A stretch of DNA of 64,000 nt from CAZPBN01 sp964584935 (GTDB lineage: Bacteria > Acidobacteriota > Aminicenantia > Aminicenantales > Aminicenantaceae). The translations under genes were made by a program, and so were the position numbers. Under the pieces are notes generated by a model. It was not told where the DNA came from. It saw nothing but the letters and a program-made list of their open reading frames with translations, and ran no database searches. Positions within the stretch are counted from its first letter, which is position 1. Every line of letters begins with the position of its first letter. Where the stretch lies: positions 1-64,000 of the forward strand of contig CAZPBN010000010.1 of NCBI GenBank assembly GCA_964584935.1, in the 5' to 3' direction. Positions 1 to 8,506 of the stretch are shown piece after piece.

Positions 1-74
1 CCAGCCATTTCAGTAATTTATGGCGAAAAAAAACGATTATCTCTGAAACTCCTGTAAAAGAATTAACGGTGAGT

Positions 75-2177
75 TTATTCCTTTTCCTTATTGTCTGGTT
101 CTTCTTTCTTTTTATCTAAAGCTGTTTTTAATTTTTCAGCAAAAATTCCAAAAACAGGTTCTTTCTTAACCGTAGGTTTGTATTTTTTCTTTTTTGTCTC
201 TTTTTTTGCTTCTTCAGCACTTTCTTCATCTTTTGATTTGACAGCAATAAAAGCTTCCTGCTCGGATTCTTCGAGTTCGATCTGTTCCTCTATGAATTTT
301 TTTGATCCTTTTCTGCTTGAATCAGGAATTTTCCCTTCCATCCTTAATCTTTTTTTCTTTGAGATTCTCTCCTTTCTTTCTTTTTCTGCTTTTTCAGGCT
401 TTATTTCTTCAGGTATTTCTTGTTCCATCTCTTCTTCTTTAGGCTGCTCCTGCAGTTCAACTGTTCTTTCTTCTTCAATCTTTTTTTCTTCTATTTCAGG
501 AGAGAATGTTTCTGGAACCTGATCCGCTTGTTCCCGGATTTCTGGAGTGATTTCAACCGGTTTTTCTTCGGGAGGTTGTTCCGCGGGTATTTCTTCGGGA
601 ATTTCTGGTTCCATTTCTTCTTCAACAATCACTTTTTCTTTATAGGAAAAAATTCCTTTGTTTTTTTCTAATTTTTGAAATTCAGGGGAATGGACGAGAG
701 TTTTCTCCACATCTTCCTGGGTTGTCCGTTTCAACATATCGACCAAATGATAAGCTCTCAAATAGTGGATGGAATAATTTTGGCTCTCTATCCCAATATT
801 TTTATATATAAGTATCAACAGTTCCCTAATGTCCAAATTATTTCTTTTGTCATATAAAGGAAACAATTTGTTCAGTGTGTCTTTTTCCAAATATATAATT
901 TTATTTGGTACCGCATAAGTAAAAATTTCTTTTCCTGTGTCTACAAATTTGTCTTCTTTTTTCAGATAATCCACTTGGACAACAGACATTTTTTTCTTTG
1001 ACTTTTTTAGCCAGAAATCAAATCTGTTTAGTTCTTTCTTTTCCAGGGTTAAGCTTATTCCTTGAGGCGTATTATTGTTCTGGAAAAATTCTTTAAGTCC
1101 TAAAAAAAAGCTATAGGAAGGAAAGAAATATAAAGTGAATTCTTTTCCTGATTCAACTTCTTTGAAAATATATTCCCTGGATTTTGAAAGCTCCTTATTG
1201 AATCTTTTGGGAATTTTAATTCCTCCAGAATGAATTTCTCTCCAGGAAAGATATAATTTATCCGGAAAATCTTTTACCTGAGCTTTTTCTGCCTTTTCTT
1301 CCACATCCAATGAAGGAACTTTGGCTTTGGCGGCGGCTAAAGGCAAGTCCTTAAGCATGGAATCAATTAATTTTTTTAAATGCCATTTTCCCCATTCTTC
1401 TGGAGAAACATATAAGAAATCCTTTTTATAGGTGCTATCAAGTATAGAATTGAGGCTCATACAATAGAGCTCGAACAAATCATCTGTTTCATTGACGCCT
1501 AGGATTTCAATGACTAGTTTGCTTGTGAACACAGACTGATTGGTGTTGGTGATATGCTTTTCAATCTCATTGATTTTATCTTCCTTTATTTCTATCTTTT
1601 TACTGTTTAGCTGCCAGTAATAATCCCAGCAGAAGAACTTATTAGATTTCGATAGAGCTGACTGCAGATTTCGTTCCAATTTTTTTAAATCTCGCTCAGC
1701 CATGGGAAGTCGTTCATACCTTGGGTCCTCTTCTTTGTTCATTTTTTCAGGAATCTTTTCTTTTCCTCCCTGATTACTTGGAATAAGAACCTGAGTATTT
1801 GTCTTTTTCATATACTCTATATATTTGCGGAATTTTCCTCCTCCTGTATAATCCACTTCCAGCATTTCGCAGTCAAAACTTTCATAAGCCACTTTGTTAA
1901 CCACATTTAAAACCACCGATCCTTTGAAGTATTCTGTTCCTTTACTGCTTACTATCAGGGGTTCATCGTATTCCTTATAAATAAAATCTCCGATTTTATA
2001 TTGACAGTTGGGGTCATATTTTTTTACTTCTTGATTTAACTGATCCGATTTCTTTTGGAAAGCCAGGGTTTTAGTTAATTCATTCAAAGGGACAGGTTTG
2101 CTGGTGTGAGAAAATTCTTTTTCAATATAATCGAGATCTTTTTCAGTGATTTTGATGTTTTCGTTTTCTTTATCCAT
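75..2177 (-). CDS. Unknown 700-aa protein with long charged tail
   Basis: I do not recognise a family. The first ~520 residues look globular, with mixed hydrophobic and charged segments and no clear membrane helix or signal peptide. The last ~180 residues are low-complexity, rich in Glu, Lys and Pro, with repeated EEE/PEIPEE-like stretches and a basic SKKKR patch, so probably disordered. The ATG overlaps the last 8 bases of the ornithine carbamoyltransferase gene, so it is the fourth gene of the cPGS-like/arcC/OTC operon and is likely translationally coupled. The operon position suggests, but does not prove, a link to carbamoyl-phosphate metabolism; it could equally be an unrelated rider. Confidence 0.8.
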   Translation of the reverse strand: MDKENENIKITEKDLDYIEKEFSHTSKPVPLNELTKTLAFQKKSDQLNQEVKKYDPNCQYKIGDFIYKEYDEPLIVSSKGTEYFKGSVVLNVVNKVAYESFDCEMLEVDYTGGGKFRKYIEYMKKTNTQVLIPSNQGGKEKIPEKMNKEEDPRYERLPMAERDLKKLERNLQSALSKSNKFFCWDYYWQLNSKKIEIKEDKINEIEKHITNTNQSVFTSKLVIEILGVNETDDLFELYCMSLNSILDSTYKKDFLYVSPEEWGKWHLKKLIDSMLKDLPLAAAKAKVPSLDVEEKAEKAQVKDFPDKLYLSWREIHSGGIKIPKRFNKELSKSREYIFKEVESGKEFTLYFFPSYSFFLGLKEFFQNNNTPQGISLTLEKKELNRFDFWLKKSKKKMSVVQVDYLKKEDKFVDTGKEIFTYAVPNKIIYLEKDTLNKLFPLYDKRNNLDIRELLILIYKNIGIESQNYSIHYLRAYHLVDMLKRTTQEDVEKTLVHSPEFQKLEKNKGIFSYKEKVIVEEEMEPEIPEEIPAEQPPEEKPVEITPEIREQADQVPETFSPEIEEKKIEEERTVELQEQPKEEEMEQEIPEEIKPEKAEKERKERISKKKRLRMEGKIPDSSRKGSKKFIEEQIELEESEQEAFIAVKSKDEESAEEAKKETKKKKYKPTVKKEPVFGIFAEKLKTALDKKKEEPDNKEKE

Positions 2178-3102
2178 TTCTATCTTGTTTTTCTAAAAGT
2201 AATAAAAGGATTACTTTTTGTATATGCAATCTGTTTTCCGCTTGATTATAAACCTCGGATTGAGAAGAATCAATAACCTCGTCAGTGACTTCTTCTCCTC
2301 TATGAGCAGGCAGACAGTGCATAAAGAGGGCATCGTTTTTAGCTTTAGCCATCAAATTTTCATTAACCTGAAATGGTGCAAAAATTTTTATTCGTTCTTC
2401 CCGTTCATGTTCCTGTCCCATAGAAGCCCATGTATCTGTATAAACAACATCGGCATTCTTAACTGCTTCTTCCGGATTATTGGTGACGTTAACTCGACTC
2501 CCTGTTTCTTTTCCATCAATCTCTGCTTTTTTTATAACCTCATTATCCGGTTCGTATCCTTTTGGTGTGGCTATTTCCATTTGAGTACCTGCTTTCGAAG
2601 CGGCAAAAATGAGGCTGTGACAGACATTGTTGCCGTCTCCAACATAAGCCAGTTTTAATTGAGATAAAGCTGTTTTCTTTTCCTTTATGGTAGCAAAATC
2701 TGCCATTCCTTGACAAGGATGAAGGTAATCTGTAAGAGCATTGATGACGGGAACACGGCATGTTTCAGCTAAATCTATCACATCTTTATGATCGAACGTC
2801 CTTATCATGATTCCATCGATCCATCGCTCTAGATTTTTTCCTACATCATAAGGAGTCTCGCGCTTCCCCATTTGAATATCGGTAGGGCTTAGATAAACCG
2901 CTTCTCCACCCAGTTGAAGCATTCCCACTTCAAAAGTCATCCTGGTTCTCAGCGAAGGCTTTTGGAATATCATCGCCAGTATTTTATCTTGCAATTTGTT
3001 TTTATATTTTTTCGGATTTTTTTTGACTTTCTGAAATATATCCAGCATTTCATTAAACTGATAAATGGATAGGTAGTTGATAGATAAAAAATCTTTCAGC
3101 AT
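2170..3102 (-). CDS. argF: Ornithine carbamoyltransferase
   Basis: This cytosolic enzyme interconverts ornithine plus carbamoyl phosphate with citrulline plus phosphate. At 310 aa it has the family length. The carbamoyl-phosphate loop is SLRTR at residues 50-54, with HPCQ and DGNNVCHS further on and the HCLPAHRGEEV ornithine-binding signature near the C-terminus. HCLP marks it as OTC rather than aspartate or knotted transcarbamoylase. An AGGAGA ribosome site lies just before the ATG, 11 bases after the carbamate kinase stop. Sitting directly behind carbamate kinase suggests the catabolic direction (arcB role: citrulline phosphorolysis, then ATP formation), but sequence alone cannot separate this from biosynthesis; no other arg biosynthesis gene is adjacent. 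Confidence 0.95.
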   Translation of the reverse strand: MLKDFLSINYLSIYQFNEMLDIFQKVKKNPKKYKNKLQDKILAMIFQKPSLRTRMTFEVGMLQLGGEAVYLSPTDIQMGKRETPYDVGKNLERWIDGIMIRTFDHKDVIDLAETCRVPVINALTDYLHPCQGMADFATIKEKKTALSQLKLAYVGDGNNVCHSLIFAASKAGTQMEIATPKGYEPDNEVIKKAEIDGKETGSRVNVTNNPEEAVKNADVVYTDTWASMGQEHEREERIKIFAPFQVNENLMAKAKNDALFMHCLPAHRGEEVTDEVIDSSQSEVYNQAENRLHIQKVILLLLLEKQDRNG

Positions 3103-3113
3103 AAATATTTCTC

Positions 3114-4064
3114 CTAATTTAAAGCCTTGATCTTTGTTCCGGAACGATTGATCAATGCAGACTTCAGATAGTTTGATGAAGTGATCAAAACCTCTTTTCC
3201 TCCTTTATTGATGTAATTGATGGAAGCTTTTATTTTTGGCCCCATGGAGCCGGGCGGAAAATGTCCCTGCTTAAAGTATTCTTCTGCTTCCTCAACAGTC
3301 ATCTCACTCAACGGTTTTTCTTCAGGTGTTCCAAAGTTTAAATAAACCCGGTCAACATTTGTCAATATAATAAACAAATCAGCCATAACTTCTGATGCAA
3401 TCAGGCTGGAAGCAAAATCTTTGTCAATAACCGCTTCTACTCCCTCAAACAATCCACGGTTGTTTATGATGACAGGAATCCCTCCCCCGCCGGCAGTGAT
3501 GATAATTTTACCCGAATTAATAAGCTCCCGGATGATTCTTTTGGGGACGATATCGATGGGTTTCGGTGAAGGAACAACTTTTCTGTAACCCCGACCTGAA
3601 TCTTCGATCATTTTCCACTTTTTTTCCTTGGTTAGCATTTGAGCCCTGTATTTTGAATAAAATGGCCCGACAGGTTTTGTGGGATTTTCAAAAGCTGAAT
3701 CTTCCCTGTCAACAATCACCTGCGTAATTAGAGTAGCGACTTCCTTATCCAGGGATTCTTTGCGCAGTTCATTGATGATCGCTTTCTCAAGCATAAATCC
3801 CATACTTCCTTCTGTCATAGCGTCACAGGTTTCCAGAGTAAAAGGAGGAACTTTATTTATGGATTCTTCCATCTGAATAAGAAGATTCCCAACCTGAGGG
3901 CCGTTTCCATGAATAATGATGAGTTCATACCCTTTTTTTACAATATGAATCATCAGTTTAGCCGCTTTACTTGCATTTTTCATCTGTTCGGATTGAAGAC
4001 CTCTTTGTCCTTTTGGAAGAATTGCATTTCCACCAAATGCAATGAGGGCAATTTTTCTATTCAT
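3114..4064 (-). CDS. arcC: Carbamate kinase
   Basis: Carbamate kinase transfers phosphate from carbamoyl phosphate to ADP, giving ATP plus ammonia and CO2. The 316-aa protein shows the amino-acid-kinase fold signatures: FGGNAILPKGQRG near the N-terminus, HGNGPQVG, TAGGGGIPVI, the EAVIDKD nucleotide-binding segment, and a C-terminal NRSGTKI. Its ATG overlaps the stop of the upstream cPGS-like gene by one base (TGATG), implying coupled translation. Together with the following OTC it can make ATP from citrulline-derived carbamoyl phosphate. Confidence 0.95.
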   Translation of the reverse strand: MNRKIALIAFGGNAILPKGQRGLQSEQMKNASKAAKLMIHIVKKGYELIIIHGNGPQVGNLLIQMEESINKVPPFTLETCDAMTEGSMGFMLEKAIINELRKESLDKEVATLITQVIVDREDSAFENPTKPVGPFYSKYRAQMLTKEKKWKMIEDSGRGYRKVVPSPKPIDIVPKRIIRELINSGKIIITAGGGGIPVIINNRGLFEGVEAVIDKDFASSLIASEVMADLFIILTNVDRVYLNFGTPEEKPLSEMTVEEAEEYFKQGHFPPGSMGPKIKASINYINKGGKEVLITSSNYLKSALINRSGTKIKALN

Positions 4065-5368
4065 CAGAAATCTTTAAGAACCTCCTCAAGATTCGGTGAG
4101 CCAATTTCTTCCAGGTCATACTTAACCCGGAGGATTTTTTTATCCGTCTGGATCAATTTGCTTATATCAATCGGGGTTCCGCTTACAATGAGATCACATT
4201 CTGCTTTTTCGATGGTTTGTTCAAGTTCAGAAATTTGTTCTTTTCCATAGCCCATTGCTGGAAGAACCCGGTCTAAATGAGTATACTTTTGGAATGTGCT
4301 TTTTATACTTCCTTGTGCAAAAGGTCTGGGATCTATGATCTTGGCAGCACCATACTGGTTAGCAGCAATGACTCCCGCGCCGTAGGGCATTTCTCCGTGG
4401 GTAAGAGTGGGTCCATCCTCGATGACAAGGACATTTTTATTTGCAATTTCATTTCCTCCTGCTACAGAAATGGCTGAGTTTGCTTTTATCACAGTCGCCT
4501 GAGGATTGTAATTTTTAATGTTATCAAGGACTTGACTCACCTTTTCTTGTTCGGCTGTATCCATTTTATTTATTATAAGTACTTGTGCTCTTAAAAAATT
4601 AATTTCTCCCGGATAATAACGGAGTTCATGTCCCGGTCTGTGCGGATCCATAACCACAATTTCCAAGTCGGGAAGATAAAAAGGAAAATCGTTATTGCCT
4701 CCATCCCAGAGAATGATGTCAGCCTCCTGTTCGGCTTGTTTCAGGATAGCTTCATAATCGACTCCCGCATACACGATGATATCATTCCGTATATGAGGCT
4801 CATATTCTTCCATTTCTTCAATGGTACAATCCTGCTTGATCATATCTTCATAAACCGCAAACCGTTGCACTTTTTGCTTAACCAGGTTTCCATAGGGCAT
4901 GGGATGCCTGATGACGACAACTTTTTTCCCTTTTTCTTTAAGCATCAGAGCGATTTTCCGGCTGGTTTGACTTTTTCCGCATCCGGTTCGAACCGCACAA
5001 ACAGAGATAAGCGGAAGCTTGCTTTTGATCATGCTCTCCCTGGGTCCGAGAAGAGAAAAATTAGCTCCTGCCGCTTGCACCAGCGAGGCTTTATGCATTA
5101 GATAATCATAAGGCACATCACTGTAAGAAAAAAAGACATCCGTTATATCGTACTGTTTTATAAGAGAAGTCAGTTCGTCCTCTGAATAAATGGGAATTCC
5201 CTCTGGATAAAGCTTCCCTGCCAGTTCTGAGGGATATTTTCTTCCTTCTATGTCAGGAATTTGAGTTGCTGTGAAGGTCACAACCTTATATTCTGAATTA
5301 TCTCTAAAATAGATGTTGAAGTTATGGAAATCTCTTCCGGCAGCTCCCATTATTATTGTTTTTTTCAT
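4064..5368 (-). CDS. Cyclic 2,3-diphosphoglycerate synthetase-like P-loop GTPase
   Basis: The 434-aa protein begins with a Rossmann-like domain (IIMGAAGRDFHNFN) typical of proteins annotated as cyclic 2,3-diphosphoglycerate synthetase. A P-loop follows in the middle (VRTGCGKSQTSR, about residues 128-139), then DPHRPGHE and a NKMD-type guanine/adenine specificity motif (IINKMD). True cPGS makes an archaeal thermolyte, whereas bacterial homologues usually sit beside carbamate kinase and OTC and are uncharacterised. The gene is first in this operon, with a GAGGAG ribosome site 8 bases before the ATG. A role in carbamoyl-phosphate or nucleotide-linked amino acid catabolism is an inference from context; the cPGS activity is doubtful. 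Confidence 0.8.
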   Translation of the reverse strand: MKKTIIMGAAGRDFHNFNIYFRDNSEYKVVTFTATQIPDIEGRKYPSELAGKLYPEGIPIYSEDELTSLIKQYDITDVFFSYSDVPYDYLMHKASLVQAAGANFSLLGPRESMIKSKLPLISVCAVRTGCGKSQTSRKIALMLKEKGKKVVVIRHPMPYGNLVKQKVQRFAVYEDMIKQDCTIEEMEEYEPHIRNDIIVYAGVDYEAILKQAEQEADIILWDGGNNDFPFYLPDLEIVVMDPHRPGHELRYYPGEINFLRAQVLIINKMDTAEQEKVSQVLDNIKNYNPQATVIKANSAISVAGGNEIANKNVLVIEDGPTLTHGEMPYGAGVIAANQYGAAKIIDPRPFAQGSIKSTFQKYTHLDRVLPAMGYGKEQISELEQTIEKAECDLIVSGTPIDISKLIQTDKKILRVKYDLEEIGSPNLEEVLKDF

Positions 5369-5913
5369 GATTCAAGCTCCTCAATTCATTATTTCATATT
5401 TTTCCTCAATCATTAAAACCTTAAGTGAATGAATATTAATAATTCAGGCCATTTAAAATAAAGCCTAAGTATAATACAGGAACTGTTTTTATGCAATCCA
5501 CTATATATTACCCAAATAATCGGGTAAAGCCATAAGTATTATGCAGCTTGGCTGAGATATCTCTTTATAATTCAACAATATAGAATTTTCATTCCCCTGA
5601 AGTAATTTGCTTAGAAAGGATTTTTTGCAGCAAAAAATGATTCTAAGAGTAAAAATCTTATAAATAATTTTAAAGAAGATTTTATGCAATCATCATGCCT
5701 GCAGAAATATAAGCCATAGCTTAAAAGCAATTTTTCGCTAAAAAAATTGCTTTTAAGTATTCTCTTTCCCTTAAGAGGATTTCATAATTCCTTTATTTCC
5801 AGAACATAAGTCAGCCAAGCTGGATATTCAATATTCATATTCTGATATTACGTTTGAACATTACGTTTACTAAAATCGATTATTGTCCTAAAATAAAAAA
5901 ATAGAGAGGAACA
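5369..5913. other. AT-rich intergenic region between divergent genes
   Basis: No convincing gene is present. It separates the leftward carbamoyl-phosphate operon from the rightward phosphoesterase gene and should hold both promoters. It contains a perfect 16-bp inverted repeat (5720-5757). Two direct ATTACGTTT copies (5847-5855 and 5860-5868, 13-bp period, about one helical turn) lie 46-67 bases upstream of the phosphoesterase ATG and could be an operator. A 62-codon minus frame at 5501-5689 has no ribosome site and odd composition, so I do not call it. Confidence 0.5.
5720..5757. repeat. Perfect 16-bp inverted repeat hairpin
   Basis: The arms 5720-5735 and 5742-5757 are exactly complementary with a 6-base loop (CGCTAA). 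The stem is mostly A/T. Neither side ends in a clear T-run, so it is a weak terminator candidate; it may instead be a protein-binding palindrome or the end of a lost element. Confidence 0.6.
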
Positions 5914-6396
5914 ATGATTGGAATTATGGCTGATTCGCATGATAACCTCAATTATATAAGAAGGGCTGTTGACCTTTTTAATCGGACTGAATGCCGTCTT
6001 ATCATTCATGCCGGAGATTTTGTTGCCCCTTTTTCTGTCAAGGAACTTGAAAACCTGAAATGTCCGGTTAAAGCGGTGTTCGGCAACTGTGATGGAGAAA
6101 AAAAAGGTCTGGAAAAAGCAATTGACTCTTTAGGAGAGATCAAAGAATCTCCTTTCTTTTTTCAGCATAAAAATCTCAAATTTTTACTGATGCACGTTCC
6201 TGTTGATATTCCTATTCATTTGAGTTCAGGCCGATACGATGTTATTATCCATGCTCACACCCATGAGGCATTGATTGAAAAACAGGGAGAGACACTTTTG
6301 ATCAATCCCGGAGAAACCGGTGGATGGGTATCCGGGAAAAGCACGGTTGTGCTTCTGGATGAACAAAATCTAACAGCAGAAATAATATCATTATAG
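5914..6396 (+). CDS. YfcE/MJ0936-type metallophosphoesterase
   Basis: This small (160 aa) cytosolic calcineurin-like phosphoesterase would bind two metals and hydrolyse phosphodiesters. The metal motifs are complete and in order: DSHDN near residue 8, HAGD, GNCD and HAHTH near the C-terminus. A GAGAGGA ribosome site precedes the ATG by about 5 bases. Length and motif spacing match the YfcE/MJ0936 group, whose natural substrate is unknown. It appears monocistronic; the reading frame after it is a gene remnant. Confidence 0.92.
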   Translation: MIGIMADSHDNLNYIRRAVDLFNRTECRLIIHAGDFVAPFSVKELENLKCPVKAVFGNCDGEKKGLEKAIDSLGEIKESPFFFQHKNLKFLLMHVPVDIPIHLSSGRYDVIIHAHTHEALIEKQGETLLINPGETGGWVSGKSTVVLLDEQNLTAEIISL

Positions 6397-6428
6397 GATA
6401 AAGGGGAGCATTGATTTCCTGATTTTCT

Positions 6429-7214
6429 TTGATTTGCCTCTTTTTTTTCACTCTCAAAATTTTGACGGATAATAATAAGGCTAGTGGTATTGAACTCAAC
6501 AATGGAAAAAACTATTCTGCGGATATGGTTATTTCAGCAGCTGACGGATACTCAACCATATTTGAGATGCTGGAAGGCAAATACACTGACAGAAAAATTA
6601 AAAATTATTATCAGAATTTTTTGATTTTTCCTTCTTATCTTCAAGTCTCTTTAGGAGCAGCCAGGACTTTTGATGAAGCCCCTCATCATCTTTATTTCCC
6701 TTTGGATGAACCTCTGATGCTGGGGGATGAGACCATACATAAATACATTGGAGTCCGGATATTTAATTTCGATCCCACTCTTTCCCCTGAAAACAAGACT
6801 GTCCTAACTGTCCTGCTTCCTACTTTCAATCACACTTACTGGCAGGAGCTCCGGAGCAAAGACAGATCGGCATACAAAACAGAAAAGAAAAGAATTGCGG
6901 ATAAAATCATCGATGCTCTGGATTATAAATTCGGGAAAATCCGCTCCAACCTTGAAGTTTCAGATGTTTCTACTCCGGCGACAGTGATCAGATACACCAA
7001 CAATTGGAAGGGAAGCTTTGAAGGATGGATGCTGACTCCTGAGACAGGAATGAAAAGCATAAAAAAAACTCTTCCTGGATTAGACCATTTCTATATGATC
7101 GGTCAATGGGTTCAACCAGGTGGAGGTCTTCCGGCTGTTCTTAAATCAGGGAGAGATGTTGCTCAAATCATTTGTAAAAAAGATAAAAAGAGGTTTAAAT
7201 CTGATTCATGTTGA
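6429..7214 (+). pseudogene. C-terminal remnant of a phytoene-desaturase-like FAD oxidoreductase
   Basis: From about 6460 the frame reads like the C-terminal half of the NAD(P)/FAD-dependent carotenoid desaturase/isomerase-like family: an SAADGYSTIFEML segment, a central cap region and the C-terminal FAD-binding motif (IGQWVQPGGGLPAVLKSGRDVAQ). Full-length members are about 500 aa and begin with a GxGxxG FAD site, which is absent here and does not occur in another frame upstream. The first ~10 codons (hydrophobic F/L string) belong to unrelated DNA. I read this as a 5'-deleted gene; the protein would not bind FAD normally. Confidence 0.8.
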
Positions 7215-7466
7215 CTGCTTCCAATAATAACAGGCAAAAATATAAAAGCCATATTTATAAATTATGAATAGTAATAAAAATAACCTCTAGCCTTTTTCAT
7301 TTCTAACTTCATTTAATGAATAAAAATAGAAGAAAATCAAATTATTTGGCAAGTTAAATCAGGTTTCCCTTATAACTAGATTGAAACAGCTGAAAATAAG
7401 GACCAGTTCTGTGAACACCTGACTAGTTAACTGAATGATTGGTAAAGAATATTTATTTTTGAGCCA

Positions 7467-7862
7467 TCAACCCACGTTAATATCTTTACTGTTTTCCCAC
7501 AGTCCGTGAATGTTGCAAAATGCGGTGGCATGAAGGGTTCCGGATTTTGCGGTTTTCATACTCACCACAACCTGGTGATGGGTATAAACCGGGCCTTCAT
7601 TGGGTCCGTTTGTGGATTCTCCATGGGCGTTGAACTCAAAATGTCCGATTTCATAAGGAAATTTCTCTCCATCAGGATGAAAATAAAGATCGATCCAGCG
7701 GATATGATGCTCGGTGGTATTGGGATGGGGAACTTCTTTTCCCAGTCCTATCTTAACTTCGAACACCTCATCCGCATTCACTTTATCCGGGCATTCAATC
7801 ACAGGCACATGTTTTTCGCTCTTCCAATCTGCGTGCTGAATATGCTCACTAAGATATTTCAT
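7467..7862 (-). CDS. Superoxide reductase (neelaredoxin type)
   Basis: This 131-aa protein reduces superoxide to hydrogen peroxide without making oxygen, typical of anaerobes. The mononuclear Fe(His)4Cys centre ligands are visible: EKHVP near residue 17 (the Glu-Lys loop that gates the iron), HHIRWIDLYF in the middle, and CNIHG near residue 117. There is no N-terminal desulforedoxin domain with its CxxC...CC cysteines, so it is the 1Fe class II (neelaredoxin) form. A strong AAGGAGG ribosome site precedes the ATG. It is transcribed alone and needs an electron donor such as rubredoxin, not found in this window. Confidence 0.95.
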   Translation of the reverse strand: MKYLSEHIQHADWKSEKHVPVIECPDKVNADEVFEVKIGLGKEVPHPNTTEHHIRWIDLYFHPDGEKFPYEIGHFEFNAHGESTNGPNEGPVYTHHQVVVSMKTAKSGTLHATAFCNIHGLWENSKDINVG

Positions 7863-8010
7863 TGATTTTTTCCTCCTTCATAAGATTTATATTCTTGAAA
7901 TCTAATAAATTATTATATCAGTTTCTGTCTATTAAAAAAACTCAAGAGATTCAAAAGGGATGATTGCAAAGGGACATACAGTCCTTCAGAACAATTTCTG
8001 GAAACTAAGA

Positions 8011-8032
8011 GAGGCTTTTTCTTTAAAGCCTC
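8011..8032 (-). terminator. Hairpin after the asnB-HIT operon
   Basis: GAGGCTTT (8011-8018) pairs with AAAGCCTC (8025-8032) across a 6-base loop, 26 bases beyond the HIT stop codon in the direction of transcription. It lacks a clean T-run, so it is only a candidate terminator. Confidence 0.4.
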
Positions 8033-8057
8033 ATATCTGTGGAGGTTCTGAGTTTTT

Positions 8058-8483
8058 TCATAAATATTCTTTTATTTTATCAGCATTATTTTCAAGTTCC
8101 GTCCATTCTGTGTGTTTTGAGTAATAGGAGGGAGGAACGGTCAGTCTGACTTCATCTCCGTGATACCTTGGAAAAACATGCAGATGAACATGGAATATTT
8201 CCTGATTGGCAGCTTCTCCATCTGCCAGGAAAAAATTAATCCCTTCGCACTTTATAGAGCTCTTGTACAAAGCGTGAGTGATTTTTTGAGCAATTTGAAA
8301 TATTCGTCCCCCTGTATCAGCCTTCACTTCCTTTAAAGATGCTGCATGTTCATTCGGGATAATGAGCACATGTCCGGGATTGATGGGCTTGGTATCCATA
8401 AAAGCTGTGCATCTTTTGTCTCTGTAAACGATGCTCGCAGGCTTCTTGCCAGATAGGATTTCACAGAAGATGCAATTGTTCAT
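8058..8483 (-). CDS. HIT-family nucleotide hydrolase/transferase
   Basis: This 141-aa histidine-triad protein shows the catalytic HVHLHVFPR motif (HxHxHxx) near residues 99-107 and the N-terminal CIFCEILSGKKPAS segment of HINT-like proteins. The two Cys near the start may bind zinc. Family members hydrolyse adenosine phosphoramidates or related nucleotides; the exact substrate cannot be told. It lies 23 bases behind the asparagine synthetase gene on the same strand and is probably co-transcribed with it. Confidence 0.93.
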   Translation of the reverse strand: MNNCIFCEILSGKKPASIVYRDKRCTAFMDTKPINPGHVLIIPNEHAASLKEVKADTGGRIFQIAQKITHALYKSSIKCEGINFFLADGEAANQEIFHVHLHVFPRYHGDEVRLTVPPSYYSKHTEWTELENNADKIKEYL

Positions 8484-8506
8484 TATTTCCTGGTCTTTAT
8501 AATATT

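Noticed and set aside
91..522. Ser/Phe-rich plus frame opposite the 700-aa gene
   Set aside because: Complement of the Glu/Lys-rich tail; no start signals.
5501..5689. A 62-codon minus frame in the phosphoesterase upstream region
   Set aside because: Lys/Phe/Ile-rich composition expected of AT-rich noncoding DNA, no ribosome site.
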